Positions 24,617 to 32,889 of a stretch of DNA of 56,155 bases are shown here, one piece after another (within the stretch, counting starts at the first letter, position 1; each line of letters opens with the position of its first letter). The DNA is from Rhizobium sp. Q54. Its GTDB lineage: Bacteria > Pseudomonadota > Alphaproteobacteria > Rhizobiales > Xanthobacteraceae. The notes below the pieces were generated by a model, which saw only the letters and a program-made list of their open reading frames with translations, ran no database searches and was not told the origin of the DNA. The stretch is taken from positions 1 through 56,155 of the forward strand of contig CAMBQQ010000008.1 in the NCBI GenBank assembly GCA_945870035.1, given 5' to 3'. A program made the position numbers and the translations under genes.

Positions 24617-25750
24617 ATGACCCTCTGGCTGGCCTTTGCGCTGATGACCGCGGCGGCGATTTTCGCCGTGCTGTGGCCGCTTGGCCGGCGCACGGCGGCC
24701 GCAGGCGGCAGCGACATTGCCGTCTATCGCGATCAGCTTGATGAAATCGCCCGCGACCGGGCGTCCGGCCTGATCGGCGAAGCCGAGGCTGAAGCGGCCA
24801 AAGTGGAAGTGTCGCGCCGGCTGATTGCCGCTGCCGACGCCGCTGACACTGAAAAATCCACAAGCGGCCAATCGCCACTGTGGCGCCGCCGCGCAACCGC
24901 AATTGCCGGCCTGGTTTTGCTCCCGGCTGGCGCCACCGCACTGTATCTGGCGATCGGGTCGCCGCAATTGCCGGGCCAGCCGCTGGCCGCGCGCATGGCC
25001 GCGGTGCAGCAGGACCGTTCGATCCAGACTCTGATCAGCCAGGTCGAGGCGCATCTCGAGCGCAATCCGAACGATGCGCGCGGCTATGAAGTGATCGCGC
25101 CGGTCTATCTTCGGCTTGGGCGTTTCGGTGACGCGGTGAATGCGCGGCGTAGATTGCTCGCACTTTCCGGCGAAACCGCCGAACGGCAAGCCGATCTCGG
25201 CGAAGCGTTGGCGGCGGCCGGCAATGGCGTCATCACGGTCGAGGCGAAGGCGGCGTTCGAGCGCGCGCTGGCGCTCGACCCTGCCGATATGAAAGCGAAG
25301 TTCTTCATCGGGGTCGCCGCCGAGCAGGATGGCGACAAGCCAAGGGCCGCGGCGATCTGGACCGCGATGCTGAAAGAAGCCCCGGCGGATGCGCCCTGGG
25401 CGCCGATGGTGCGCGAATCGCTGGTGCGTGTCGGCGTCACGCCGCCATCTCCGGTAGCGCCGCCGATCGCCGGCATGGCCGCGCCAAGCGCGTCCGACGT
25501 CGCCGCCGCCTCAGGCATGAGCGAACAGGATCGGGGCGACATGATCCGCGGCATGGTGGCGCGGCTCGCCGACAGGCTTAAAGAAGACGGCAACGATCTC
25601 GAAGGTTGGCAGCGTCTGCTGCGCGCTTATATGGTGCTTGGCGACCGCGACAATGCGACCGCAGCAGCCGGCGACGCCAAAAAGGCATTGGCCGACGATC
25701 CCGACAAGTTGCGCCAGATCGGCGACACGATCAAAAGCATGGGGCTCTGA
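24617..25750 (+). CDS. ccmI: Cytochrome c maturation protein CcmI
   Basis: 377 residues. CcmI holds apocytochrome c for haem attachment in the periplasm. The N-terminal membrane part has helices at about 1-20 ([20 protein letters not shown]) and 95-115 ([19 protein letters not shown]) with the cytoplasmic leucine-rich loop [34 protein letters not shown] (family signature in two parts). The C-terminal periplasmic TPR domain spans about 140-370 ([22 protein letters not shown]). First gene of the ccmI-E-F-H run (cycHJKL in Bradyrhizobium). The stop is two bases before the ccmE start. Confidence 0.92.
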   Translation: MTLWLAFALMTAAAIFAVLWPLGRRTAAAGGSDIAVYRDQLDEIARDRASGLIGEAEAEAAKVEVSRRLIAAADAADTEKSTSGQSPLWRRRATAIAGLVLLPAGATALYLAIGSPQLPGQPLAARMAAVQQDRSIQTLISQVEAHLERNPNDARGYEVIAPVYLRLGRFGDAVNARRRLLALSGETAERQADLGEALAAAGNGVITVEAKAAFERALALDPADMKAKFFIGVAAEQDGDKPRAAAIWTAMLKEAPADAPWAPMVRESLVRVGVTPPSPVAPPIAGMAAPSASDVAAASGMSEQDRGDMIRGMVARLADRLKEDGNDLEGWQRLLRAYMVLGDRDNATAAAGDAKKALADDPDKLRQIGDTIKSMGL

Positions 25751-25752
25751 CG

Positions 25753-26226
25753 GTGACGCGCAAGCAACGACGTTTGATTCTGATCGGCGGCAGCCTCGGC
25801 GTGCTGGCGATTGCCGCCGTGCTGGTGTTGAGCGCACTGAGCGACTCGATCGTGTTCTTCAATTCGCCGACCGACATTGTGCAGAAGCAACTGAAACCCG
25901 GCACCCGCGTGCGCGTCGGCGGTTTGGTCAAGCCCGGCTCGCTGGAGCGCGGCGAGAAGTTGAATGTCCGCTTTGCAGTGACCGACGGCAATCACGACAT
26001 CGCGGTGCGCTATCAGGGCATCGTGCCGGACCTGTTCCGCGAAGGGCAGGGCGTCGTTACCGAAGGCAAGATCGAGGCCGACGGTTCGTTCGTCGCCGAC
26101 AGCGTGCTGGCCAAGCATGACGAAAATTACATGCCGCGCGAGGTTGTCGACGCGTTGAAGCAGAGCGGGCGCTGGCAAGAGGGCGAGATGAAAACCGACG
26201 CGCATGTCGTGAGCAAACCGCAATGA
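25753..26226 (+). CDS. ccmE: Haem chaperone CcmE
   Basis: 157 residues from a GTG start at 25753. The N-terminal anchor ([23 protein letters not shown]) precedes the OB-fold haem chaperone domain ([41 protein letters not shown]). The haem is bound covalently through His122 in AKHDENYMP, which is present. It passes haem from CcmC to the CcmFH ligase. Its stop overlaps ccmF by ATGA. Confidence 0.95.
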   Translation: MTRKQRRLILIGGSLGVLAIAAVLVLSALSDSIVFFNSPTDIVQKQLKPGTRVRVGGLVKPGSLERGEKLNVRFAVTDGNHDIAVRYQGIVPDLFREGQGVVTEGKIEADGSFVADSVLAKHDENYMPREVVDALKQSGRWQEGEMKTDAHVVSKPQ

Positions 26227-28217
26227 TGCCCGAACTCGGCCATTACGCGCTGGTGCTGGCTTTGGCGCTCGGCATCGTTCAGGCGGTGGCGCCGCTCCTC
26301 GGCGCGCTGCAGCGCGACACCGCGCTGATGCGGCTCGGCACCTCGACCGCGGTCATGCAGTTCGTTTTTGTCGGTGCATCCTTCGCCGCCTTGACCGTCT
26401 GCTACGTCACATCGGATTTCTCGGTCGTCAATGTGTTCGAGAACTCGCATTCGGCGATGCCGCTGATCTACAAATTCACCAGCGTCTGGGGCAATCACGA
26501 AGGTTCGATGTTGCTGTGGGTGCTGATCCTGGCAATGTTCGGCGCTTCTGTGGCGGCGTTCGGCGGTAACCTGCCTGCGACCTTGAAGGCCAATGTGCTG
26601 GCGGTGCAGTCGTGGATCGCCTGCACGTTTTATCTCTTTATCCTTCTCACCTCGAACCCGTTCCTGCGCGTGGCGCAGCCGCCGTTCGAAGGCCGCGATC
26701 TCAACCCGATCCTGCAGGACATCGGCCTCGCGGTGCATCCGCCGCTTCTGTATCTCGGTTATGTCGGCTTCTCCATTTCCTTTTCCTTCGCGATCGCGGC
26801 GCTGATCGAAGGCCGCATCGACGCCGCCTGGGCGCGCTGGGTGCGGCCGTGGACGCTCGCCGCCTGGATGTTCCTCACCGTCGGCATCGCCATGGGCTCG
26901 TACTGGGCCTATTACGAACTCGGCTGGGGTGGCTACTGGTTCTGGGATCCGGTGGAGAATGCATCGCTGATGCCGTGGATCGCCGGCACGGCGCTGCTGC
27001 ATTCCGCCGTGGTGATGGAGAAGCGCAACGCGCTGAAAATCTGGACGGTGCTGCTCGCCATCCTCGCCTTCTCGCTATCGCTGATCGGCACGTTCCTGGT
27101 GCGCTCCGGCGTGCTCACGTCGGTGCATACGTTCGCGAGCGATCCGTCTCGCGGCGTGTTCATTCTGATGATCCTGATCTTCTTCATTGGTGGCGGACTG
27201 GCGTTGTTTGCCTGGCGCGCGCCTTTGTTGAAGCAGGGCGGTCTGTTTTCGCCGGTGTCGCGCGAAGGCGCGCTGGTGTTCAACAACCTGTTCCTGACCA
27301 CGGCGTGTCTCACCGTCTTCGTTGGCACATTGTATCCGCTGGCGCTGGAAGCTGTGACCGGCGAGAAGATTTCGGTCGGCGCGCCGTTCTTCAACCTGAC
27401 GTTCGGTCCGTTGTTCATTCCGTTGTTGTTGGCCATGCCGTTCGGCCCGCTGCTGGCGTGGAAGCGCGGCGACATCCTCGGTGTCGCGCAACGGCTGATG
27501 GCCGCCTTTGCGATTGGACTCGTGGCGATCGCGGTGAGCTTTGCCCTGATGGGCGTGAGTTCGGTGCTGGCGCCGTTCGGCATAGGCCTGGCGTTCTACG
27601 TCATGGCCGGCTCGCTGGTCGATCTGGTCGAGCGCAGCGGCCTGTTTCGCATGCCGTTTGCGACCGTGCGGGCACGGACCGCAGGCCTGCCGCGTTCAGT
27701 GTGGGGCACGGCGGTCGCGCATTTCGGCATGGCGGTGACGTTGCTCGGTATCGTCTGCGCCACCACCTGGGGCGAGGAGCGTATCGTCGCGCTCAAGCAA
27801 GGTCAGAGCGTTTCATTATCCGGCTACGAACTCAGCTTCGACGGCATGACGCAGCGAACCGGTCCGAATTTCCGCGAACTGGCGGCAAAGTTCACCGCGC
27901 GCAGCGGCGGCGTGGCCATTGGCGTCATGGAGCCTTCGAAGCGCAGTTTCAGCGCCCGCAATTCATCGACTTCCGAAGCAGCGCTTCTGACGCGCGGCTT
28001 CAGCCAGCTTTATCTCTCGCTCGGCGATGTCAATGAAGACGGATCGGTGGCGGTGCGCCTTTATCACAAGCCGTTGGTACTGTTGATCTGGCTTGGTTCG
28101 CTGGTCATGGCTTTGGGTGGCGCGCTGTCATTGTCCGACCGGCGTCTGCGTGTCGGCGCGCCGAAGCCGGCGAAGAAATCAGTTTCCAAGCCGTCAACAC
28201 TGCAACCGGCGGAGTAG
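26223..28217 (+). CDS. ccmF: Cytochrome c haem ligase subunit CcmF
   Basis: 664 residues, a polytopic inner-membrane protein with about 15 helices. The tryptophan-rich WWD-type haem motif is seen as [19 protein letters not shown] (about residue 230). Other family blocks are [36 protein letters not shown] and [21 protein letters not shown]. Together with CcmH and CcmI it joins haem to CXXCH motifs of cytochromes c. ATG at 26223 is coupled to ccmE. Confidence 0.96.
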   Translation: MMPELGHYALVLALALGIVQAVAPLLGALQRDTALMRLGTSTAVMQFVFVGASFAALTVCYVTSDFSVVNVFENSHSAMPLIYKFTSVWGNHEGSMLLWVLILAMFGASVAAFGGNLPATLKANVLAVQSWIACTFYLFILLTSNPFLRVAQPPFEGRDLNPILQDIGLAVHPPLLYLGYVGFSISFSFAIAALIEGRIDAAWARWVRPWTLAAWMFLTVGIAMGSYWAYYELGWGGYWFWDPVENASLMPWIAGTALLHSAVVMEKRNALKIWTVLLAILAFSLSLIGTFLVRSGVLTSVHTFASDPSRGVFILMILIFFIGGGLALFAWRAPLLKQGGLFSPVSREGALVFNNLFLTTACLTVFVGTLYPLALEAVTGEKISVGAPFFNLTFGPLFIPLLLAMPFGPLLAWKRGDILGVAQRLMAAFAIGLVAIAVSFALMGVSSVLAPFGIGLAFYVMAGSLVDLVERSGLFRMPFATVRARTAGLPRSVWGTAVAHFGMAVTLLGIVCATTWGEERIVALKQGQSVSLSGYELSFDGMTQRTGPNFRELAAKFTARSGGVAIGVMEPSKRSFSARNSSTSEAALLTRGFSQLYLSLGDVNEDGSVAVRLYHKPLVLLIWLGSLVMALGGALSLSDRRLRVGAPKPAKKSVSKPSTLQPAE

Positions 28218-28224
28218 GGCGATC

Positions 28225-28683
28225 ATGCGCATCGCCGCTGTGCTCGCATTGCTGGCCACGCTGCTGCTGCCGCAGTCAGGCTTCGCCGTCACTCCAGACG
28301 AAATCCTCAAAGACCCGGTGCTGGAGCAACGGGCCCGCGTGCTGTCGCAGGAACTGCGCTGCATGGTGTGCCAGAACCAGTCGATCGACGATTCCGACGC
28401 GCCCTTGGCGAAGGACTTGCGCATGCTGGTGCGCGAGCGTCTGGTCAAAGGCGACAGCGACAAGCAGGTGCTCGATTATCTGGTGTCGCGCTACGGCGCC
28501 TTCGTGCTGCTGAAGCCGCCTCTGGAAATTTCAACGTTGCTGCTGTGGGGCCTGCCGCCTTTGGCCTTGCTTGCCGGCATCGTCACCCTGCTGGCGATGG
28601 CGCGGCGGCGCAAGGCGGTGGTGCTGGACACCCCGGCGCTTAGCAGCGATGAGCAGCGCCGCATGCGCAAGCTGGCTGAGTAA
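28225..28683 (+). CDS. ccmH: Cytochrome c maturation thioredoxin-like protein CcmH
   Basis: 152 residues. The ATG at 28225 gives a proper signal peptide ([16 protein letters not shown]) and lies seven bases after the ccmF stop. The redox motif Cys46-Met-Val-Cys49 is in [20 protein letters not shown], which reduces apocytochrome thiols. A C-terminal TM helix ([22 protein letters not shown]) anchors it. No ccmG lies in this operon; ccmABCDG are presumably elsewhere, as in other rhizobia. Confidence 0.95.
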   Translation: MRIAAVLALLATLLLPQSGFAVTPDEILKDPVLEQRARVLSQELRCMVCQNQSIDDSDAPLAKDLRMLVRERLVKGDSDKQVLDYLVSRYGAFVLLKPPLEISTLLLWGLPPLALLAGIVTLLAMARRRKAVVLDTPALSSDEQRRMRKLAE

Positions 28684-28841
28684 CCAAGGTGTTGTAAAAT
28701 ATAGATAATTCAGGTTTATTCGTTTTCCCCCACCTTACCGAAGTTTAATCCCCCCGACAGGACGCTGTAAGGCTCATCCCCCCATCTTGTGGTTCGAAAC
28801 GGCGCGTCGCGCGCCCCCCGAATTGAGATGGAGATTTTTCG

Positions 28842-30392
28842 ATGAACCCGAGCGTTTCCCCCGCTCCCCAGACTCCGAAGAAGAGCCGCGTGCTGTCCGC
28901 CCGCCGCGTCATTCTGCTCGCCACCACGATTGCCGGTCTCGGCGCCGCGGCGCTGCTCGTCGCCCCCGGTTTCAATCTGCAAGGCACCTATCCGTCGGCG
29001 CAGGCGCAGAACCTGACCGAGCAGGCGCGCAAGCTGCCGGCCCCGATCGGCTTTGCCGATATCGTCGCCAAGGTGAAGCCGGCAGTCATGTCGGTTCGCG
29101 TCAAAGTCGGCGAATCGCAGACCACCGGCATGAACGGCGAGAATATGGAAAACGTGCCGCCGCAGTTGCGTGAGTTTTTCCGCCGCTTCGGCATGCCGGG
29201 CGGCCCGGAAGGGATGCCGCAACAGCGCGGCCCGCGTGGCCGCGTCACCGGTCAGGGTTCGGGCTTCTTCATTTCGGCTGACGGCTTTGCCGTGACCAAC
29301 AATCACGTCGTCGAGAAAGCCGAGAGCGTCGAAGTCACCACCGACGACGGCAAGATTCACACCGCCAAGGTGATCGGTACCGATCCGCGCACCGATCTCG
29401 CTTTGATCAAGGTTGAGGGCAACTCGTTCCCGTACGTCAACCTCGCCGATAACACCCCGCGCATCGGCGACTGGGTGATCGCCGTCGGCAATCCGTTCGG
29501 CCTGGGTGGCTCGGTCACCGCCGGCATCGTCTCGGCGCGCGGCCGTGACATCGGCGCCGGCGCCTATGACGATTTCATCCAGATCGACGCGCCCGTGAAC
29601 AAGGGCAATTCCGGCGGACCGACCTTTGACACCGAAGGCAATGTGATCGGCGTCAACACGGCGATCTTCTCGCCCTCGGGCGGTTCGGTCGGCATCGCTT
29701 TCGCCATTCCGTCGGACACGGTGAAGTCGGTTGTGATGCAGCTCAAGGAGCACGGCACTGTCACGCGCGGATGGATCGGCGTTCAGATCCAGCCGGTGAC
29801 GCCGGACATCGCCGAAAGTCTCGGCCTCAAGAAGGTGACCGGTGCTTTGGTTGCTGAGCCGCAGGCCAACGGTCCGGCGAAGAAGGCCGGCATCGAGGCT
29901 GGTGACGTCATCACTGCCGTCAATGGCGAAGAGGTGAAGGACGCCCGCGATCTGGCCAAGAAGATCGGTGCGCTGGCGCCGAAGACCAACGTTAAGCTCA
30001 CCGTGCTTCACGAAGGCACGGAGAAGACTGTGTCTCTGACGCTCGGCGAATTGCCGAACAGCCAGGAAGCGCGCGCGACGCCCGATGGTCGCGACGGTAG
30101 CGGCGTCGATATGGGCAAACTCGGCCTGACCTTGGCCCCCGCCGCCCGTGTTGCCGGTGCGGGTTCCGAAGGCGTCGTCGTGACCGGCGTCGACTCCTCA
30201 GGCGCCGCCGCCGAGAAGGGCTTCGCCACGGGCGACGTCATCCTTGAGGTTGCTGGCAAGGCCGTCTCGACGCCCGCCGATGTGCGCAATGCCCTGAGCG
30301 GCGCGCGGACCGGCGGCAAGCGGACTGTCCTGCTGCGAGTCAAGAAGGGCGAGAACACCCGCTTCGTCGCGCTGCCGGTCGGCAACGGCTGA
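28842..30392 (+). CDS. degP: Do-family periplasmic serine protease/chaperone DegP
   Basis: 516 residues. An N-terminal signal/anchor (VILLATTIAGLGAAALLVAPG) follows a charged leader. The HtrA protease domain contains the triad His in VTNNHVVEKAE (about 154), Asp in RTDLALIKVEG (about 186) and Ser in NKGNSGGPTFD (about 258). PDZ1 covers about 300-390 (GWIGVQIQPVTPDIAESLG) and PDZ2 about 410-505 (GVVVTGVDSSGAAAEKGFATGD). It degrades or refolds damaged envelope proteins. It lies 158 bases after ccmH with its own GGAG site, as in Sinorhizobium and Bradyrhizobium, and is followed by a strong terminator. Confidence 0.95.
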   Translation: MNPSVSPAPQTPKKSRVLSARRVILLATTIAGLGAAALLVAPGFNLQGTYPSAQAQNLTEQARKLPAPIGFADIVAKVKPAVMSVRVKVGESQTTGMNGENMENVPPQLREFFRRFGMPGGPEGMPQQRGPRGRVTGQGSGFFISADGFAVTNNHVVEKAESVEVTTDDGKIHTAKVIGTDPRTDLALIKVEGNSFPYVNLADNTPRIGDWVIAVGNPFGLGGSVTAGIVSARGRDIGAGAYDDFIQIDAPVNKGNSGGPTFDTEGNVIGVNTAIFSPSGGSVGIAFAIPSDTVKSVVMQLKEHGTVTRGWIGVQIQPVTPDIAESLGLKKVTGALVAEPQANGPAKKAGIEAGDVITAVNGEEVKDARDLAKKIGALAPKTNVKLTVLHEGTEKTVSLTLGELPNSQEARATPDGRDGSGVDMGKLGLTLAPAARVAGAGSEGVVVTGVDSSGAAAEKGFATGDVILEVAGKAVSTPADVRNALSGARTGGKRTVLLRVKKGENTRFVALPVGNG

Positions 30393-30425
30393 GCAGTTTG
30401 AGCATGAGCTTGAGGTTGGACTGCC

Positions 30426-30551
30426 GGCAACCGTCGCCCCCGCCAGCGGTTCGGCCTCACCGGGACGGGCCCCGAGCCCGTCCCGACTTTTTCCGCCAGC
30501 GCGGGGTAGTGCTGGCGAGCGAGCTTCACCCTGGCAACCGTCGCCCCCGCC
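30426..30551 (+). repeat. 19-bp direct repeat around the degP terminator
   Basis: The sequence GGCAACCGTCGCCCCCGCC occurs at 30426-30444 and again at 30533-30551, on either side of the terminator hairpin, 107 bases apart. It may be a duplicated piece of an intergenic element. The 402 bases between degP and the next gene otherwise hold the two hairpins and no convincing gene. Confidence 0.7.
30461..30492 (+). terminator. Rho-independent terminator after degP
   Basis: A perfect 10-bp stem, CGGGACGGGC (30461-30470) with GCCCGTCCCG (30476-30485), a CCCGA loop, and then ACTTTTT. It lies 69 bases past the degP stop and should end the ccm-degP or degP transcript. Confidence 0.8.
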
Positions 30552-30565
30552 GGGGTGGGGTCGTT

Positions 30566-30598
30566 GAGGGGGTGGCGGGCCAGTCCCGCCACCCCCTC
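30566..30598. repeat. Perfect 14-bp inverted repeat, strong hairpin
   Basis: GAGGGGGTGGCGGG (30566-30579) and CCCGCCACCCCCTC (30585-30598) form a perfect stem with a CCAGT loop. No T-tract follows in either direction, so it is not a classical terminator. It could be a second termination or RNA-stability structure, or a repeat-element core. Confidence 0.75.
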
Positions 30599-30794
30599 GC
30601 GTACGGCGCGACAGAGGGCGGCTAGCAACACGCATGGCGGGGTGACGACGGTTTCGATGACAGGACAGGAGTTTCTGGCGGGCTTTGCGCCACCGAATCG
30701 ACTGAAAATGGTGTACCCGATGGCTACTTATGCAGAGAATTACGGGCAACGCGCGACCGGACGGTCCGGCGATGCCCAACCGGATCGGGTCACC

Positions 30795-31475
30795 ATGCGG
30801 CTTCTGATCATCGAGGACGACCGCGACGCCGCCGACTATCTGGTGAAAGCGTTTCGCGAGGTCGGTCATGTTGCCGATGCAGCTCATGACGGCGAAGACG
30901 GCCTCGCTCATGCGCTCGACGGCCAGTATGACGTCTTGATTGTCGATCGCATGCTGCCCAAGCTCGACGGATTGATGGTGATCGGCACTTTGCGCGGCAA
31001 GGGCATCGAGACCCCGGCGCTTATTCTCTCCGCGCTCGGCCAGGTCGATGACCGGGTCAAAGGTCTTCGTGCCGGTGGCGACGACTACCTGCCGAAGCCT
31101 TATTCATTCTCCGAACTGCTAGCGCGCGTCGAAGTGCTGGCGCGCCGCCGCGGCGGCCGCAACGAAGAGACCGAACTGCGCGTCGGCAACCTGCATCTCG
31201 ACCGGCTGTCGCATTCGGTGCGGCGCGGCGACGAAGAGATCACCTTGCAGCCACGCGAATTCCGCCTGCTCGAATATCTGATGCAGCATGCCGGTCAGGT
31301 CGTGACCCGCACCATGCTTCTGGAAAACGTCTGGGACTATCACTTCGATCCGCAAACCAACGTCATCGACGTTCACATCTCGCGTTTGCGCTCGAAAATC
31401 GATAAAGGATTCTCCCAGCCGCTTTTGCACACCATACGCGGCACGGGGTACATGATCCGTGACGGCGCTCGGTAA
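30795..31475 (+). CDS. OmpR-family response regulator
   Basis: 226 residues from the ATG at 30795, which gives the canonical MRLLIIEDDRDAADYL start. An in-frame ATG at 30720 would add 25 residues unlike the family; the choice is not fully certain because no strong ribosome site precedes either. Receiver: Asp in VLIVDRMLPKLDG, Ser in LILSALGQ, Lys in LPKPYSF. DNA-binding winged helix: ITLQPREFRLLEYLMQHAGQVVTRTMLLENVWDYHF (two blocks), ending TIRGTGYMI. It overlaps its kinase by 17 bases. The pair lies between degP and glnE in many Hyphomicrobiales, but its signal is unknown to me. Confidence 0.85.
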   Translation: MRLLIIEDDRDAADYLVKAFREVGHVADAAHDGEDGLAHALDGQYDVLIVDRMLPKLDGLMVIGTLRGKGIETPALILSALGQVDDRVKGLRAGGDDYLPKPYSFSELLARVEVLARRRGGRNEETELRVGNLHLDRLSHSVRRGDEEITLQPREFRLLEYLMQHAGQVVTRTMLLENVWDYHFDPQTNVIDVHISRLRSKIDKGFSQPLLHTIRGTGYMIRDGAR

Positions 31476-32889
31476 ACTCTTCCGCACCACGACATTTAAG
31501 CTGACGCTGGTCTATCTGACGGTGTTCGCGCTGTTCGCGGCGTTCCTGCTCGGCTATTTCGCGTTCAACACCCGCCGCCTGATCACCGAACAGATTACCG
31601 ATACGGTGAACGCCGAAATCACCGGCCTGTCGGAGCAGTACCGGCAGGGCGGCATAAGGCGGCTGGTCATCTCTGTCGACGAGCGGGCGCGGCGGCCGGG
31701 CTCCAGCCTCTATCTGGTCACGACATTTGCCGGCGATGCCCTGGCCGGCAATGTCACCGCATTACAGCCGGGCACTTTGGACAGCCCCGGCTGGACCGAG
31801 ACGACCTATCGCCGGCTCGACGAAGCGGACGAGCGCGAGAAGAAGCATCCAGACCATCATGCGCTCGTGCGTGTGTTCCAGTTGCCCGGCGGTTTCCGCA
31901 TGCTGGTCGGCCGCGATCTCGAGGAACGCGAACGGCTCTATCATATCGTCACCGCCGCCGGACGCTGGTCGGTGGCCATCGTCATCGTGCTCGGCCTTGC
32001 CGGCGGCCTGTTCGTGACGCGGCGGGTGCTACGCCGGGTCGACGCCATGACCGAAACCAGCCGCAGCATCATGGCCGGCGATCTCGGCGAGCGGCTGCCG
32101 GTCGCCGGCAGCGGCGACGAACTCGACCGCCTCGCGGTCAATCTCAATCTGATGCTGGAGCGCATCGAGGCCTTGATGAAAGGCCTCAAGGAAGTCTCCG
32201 ACAACATCGCGCACGACCTGAAAACGCCGCTCACGAGGTTGCGCAACCGCACCGAACAGGCGCTGCGTACCGCGTCCAGCGAAGCCGAGTATCGCGCCGC
32301 ACTCGAGGGCACGATCGAGGAATCCGACGGCCTGATCCGCACCTTCAACGCGCTGCTGATGATCGCGCGCGCCGAATCCGGCCAGTCGCGCGACGATATG
32401 GCTGAATTCGACGCCGCCGAAATCGCCACCGACATCGGCGAATTGTACGAACCCTTGGCCGAGCAGAAGGGCCTCGCCCTGATGGTCGAAGCGCCATCGC
32501 CGGCGCCGGTCAAGGGCAACCGCGAACTGGTCAGCCAGGCTTTGTCCAATCTGGTCGACAACGCCATCAAATACGCCGCGTTGCCCGATCGGCCGGAAGG
32601 GAGCCCGCCTGCGCAGATCGTCGTGCAGGCGGTCAATGACGGCGACCGCGTGCTTCTCACCGTTGCCGACAACGGACCCGGCATTCCCGAAGCCGACCGC
32701 CAGAGAGTGCTGGAGCGCTTCGTGCGGCTCGAGCAAAGCCGGTCACAGCCGGGCTCCGGCCTCGGCTTGAGCCTCGCCGCCGCGGTGGCGCGGCTGCATG
32801 GTGGCGAATTGACGCTTGCGGATAATGCGCCCGGCCTCAAAAGCATCATTGCTTTGCCGCGCGGAGGCCCGGTACAGATTGCCGGATGA
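31459..32889 (+). CDS. Membrane sensor histidine kinase
   Basis: 476 residues from a GTG start within the regulator's 3' end. TM1 at about 13-33 (LTLVYLTVFALFAAFLLGYFAF), a periplasmic domain of about 120 residues, TM2 near 170-190 (WSVAIVIVLGLAGGLFV), HAMP, phosphoacceptor NIAHDLKTPLTRLRNR (His about 251), N-box NLVDNAIKYA, and G-boxes VADNGPGIPEADR and GSGLGLSLAAAVARLHGG. The stop overlaps the glnE start by ATGA, so kinase and glnE are translationally coupled. The orthologous order occurs in Sinorhizobium. Confidence 0.88.
   Translation: MTALGKLFRTTTFKLTLVYLTVFALFAAFLLGYFAFNTRRLITEQITDTVNAEITGLSEQYRQGGIRRLVISVDERARRPGSSLYLVTTFAGDALAGNVTALQPGTLDSPGWTETTYRRLDEADEREKKHPDHHALVRVFQLPGGFRMLVGRDLEERERLYHIVTAAGRWSVAIVIVLGLAGGLFVTRRVLRRVDAMTETSRSIMAGDLGERLPVAGSGDELDRLAVNLNLMLERIEALMKGLKEVSDNIAHDLKTPLTRLRNRTEQALRTASSEAEYRAALEGTIEESDGLIRTFNALLMIARAESGQSRDDMAEFDAAEIATDIGELYEPLAEQKGLALMVEAPSPAPVKGNRELVSQALSNLVDNAIKYAALPDRPEGSPPAQIVVQAVNDGDRVLLTVADNGPGIPEADRQRVLERFVRLEQSRSQPGSGLGLSLAAAVARLHGGELTLADNAPGLKSIIALPRGGPVQIAG

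Noticed and set aside
28716..30011. A 431-codon minus-strand frame opposite degP
   Set aside because: It is an antisense shadow of degP with no domain or ribosome site.
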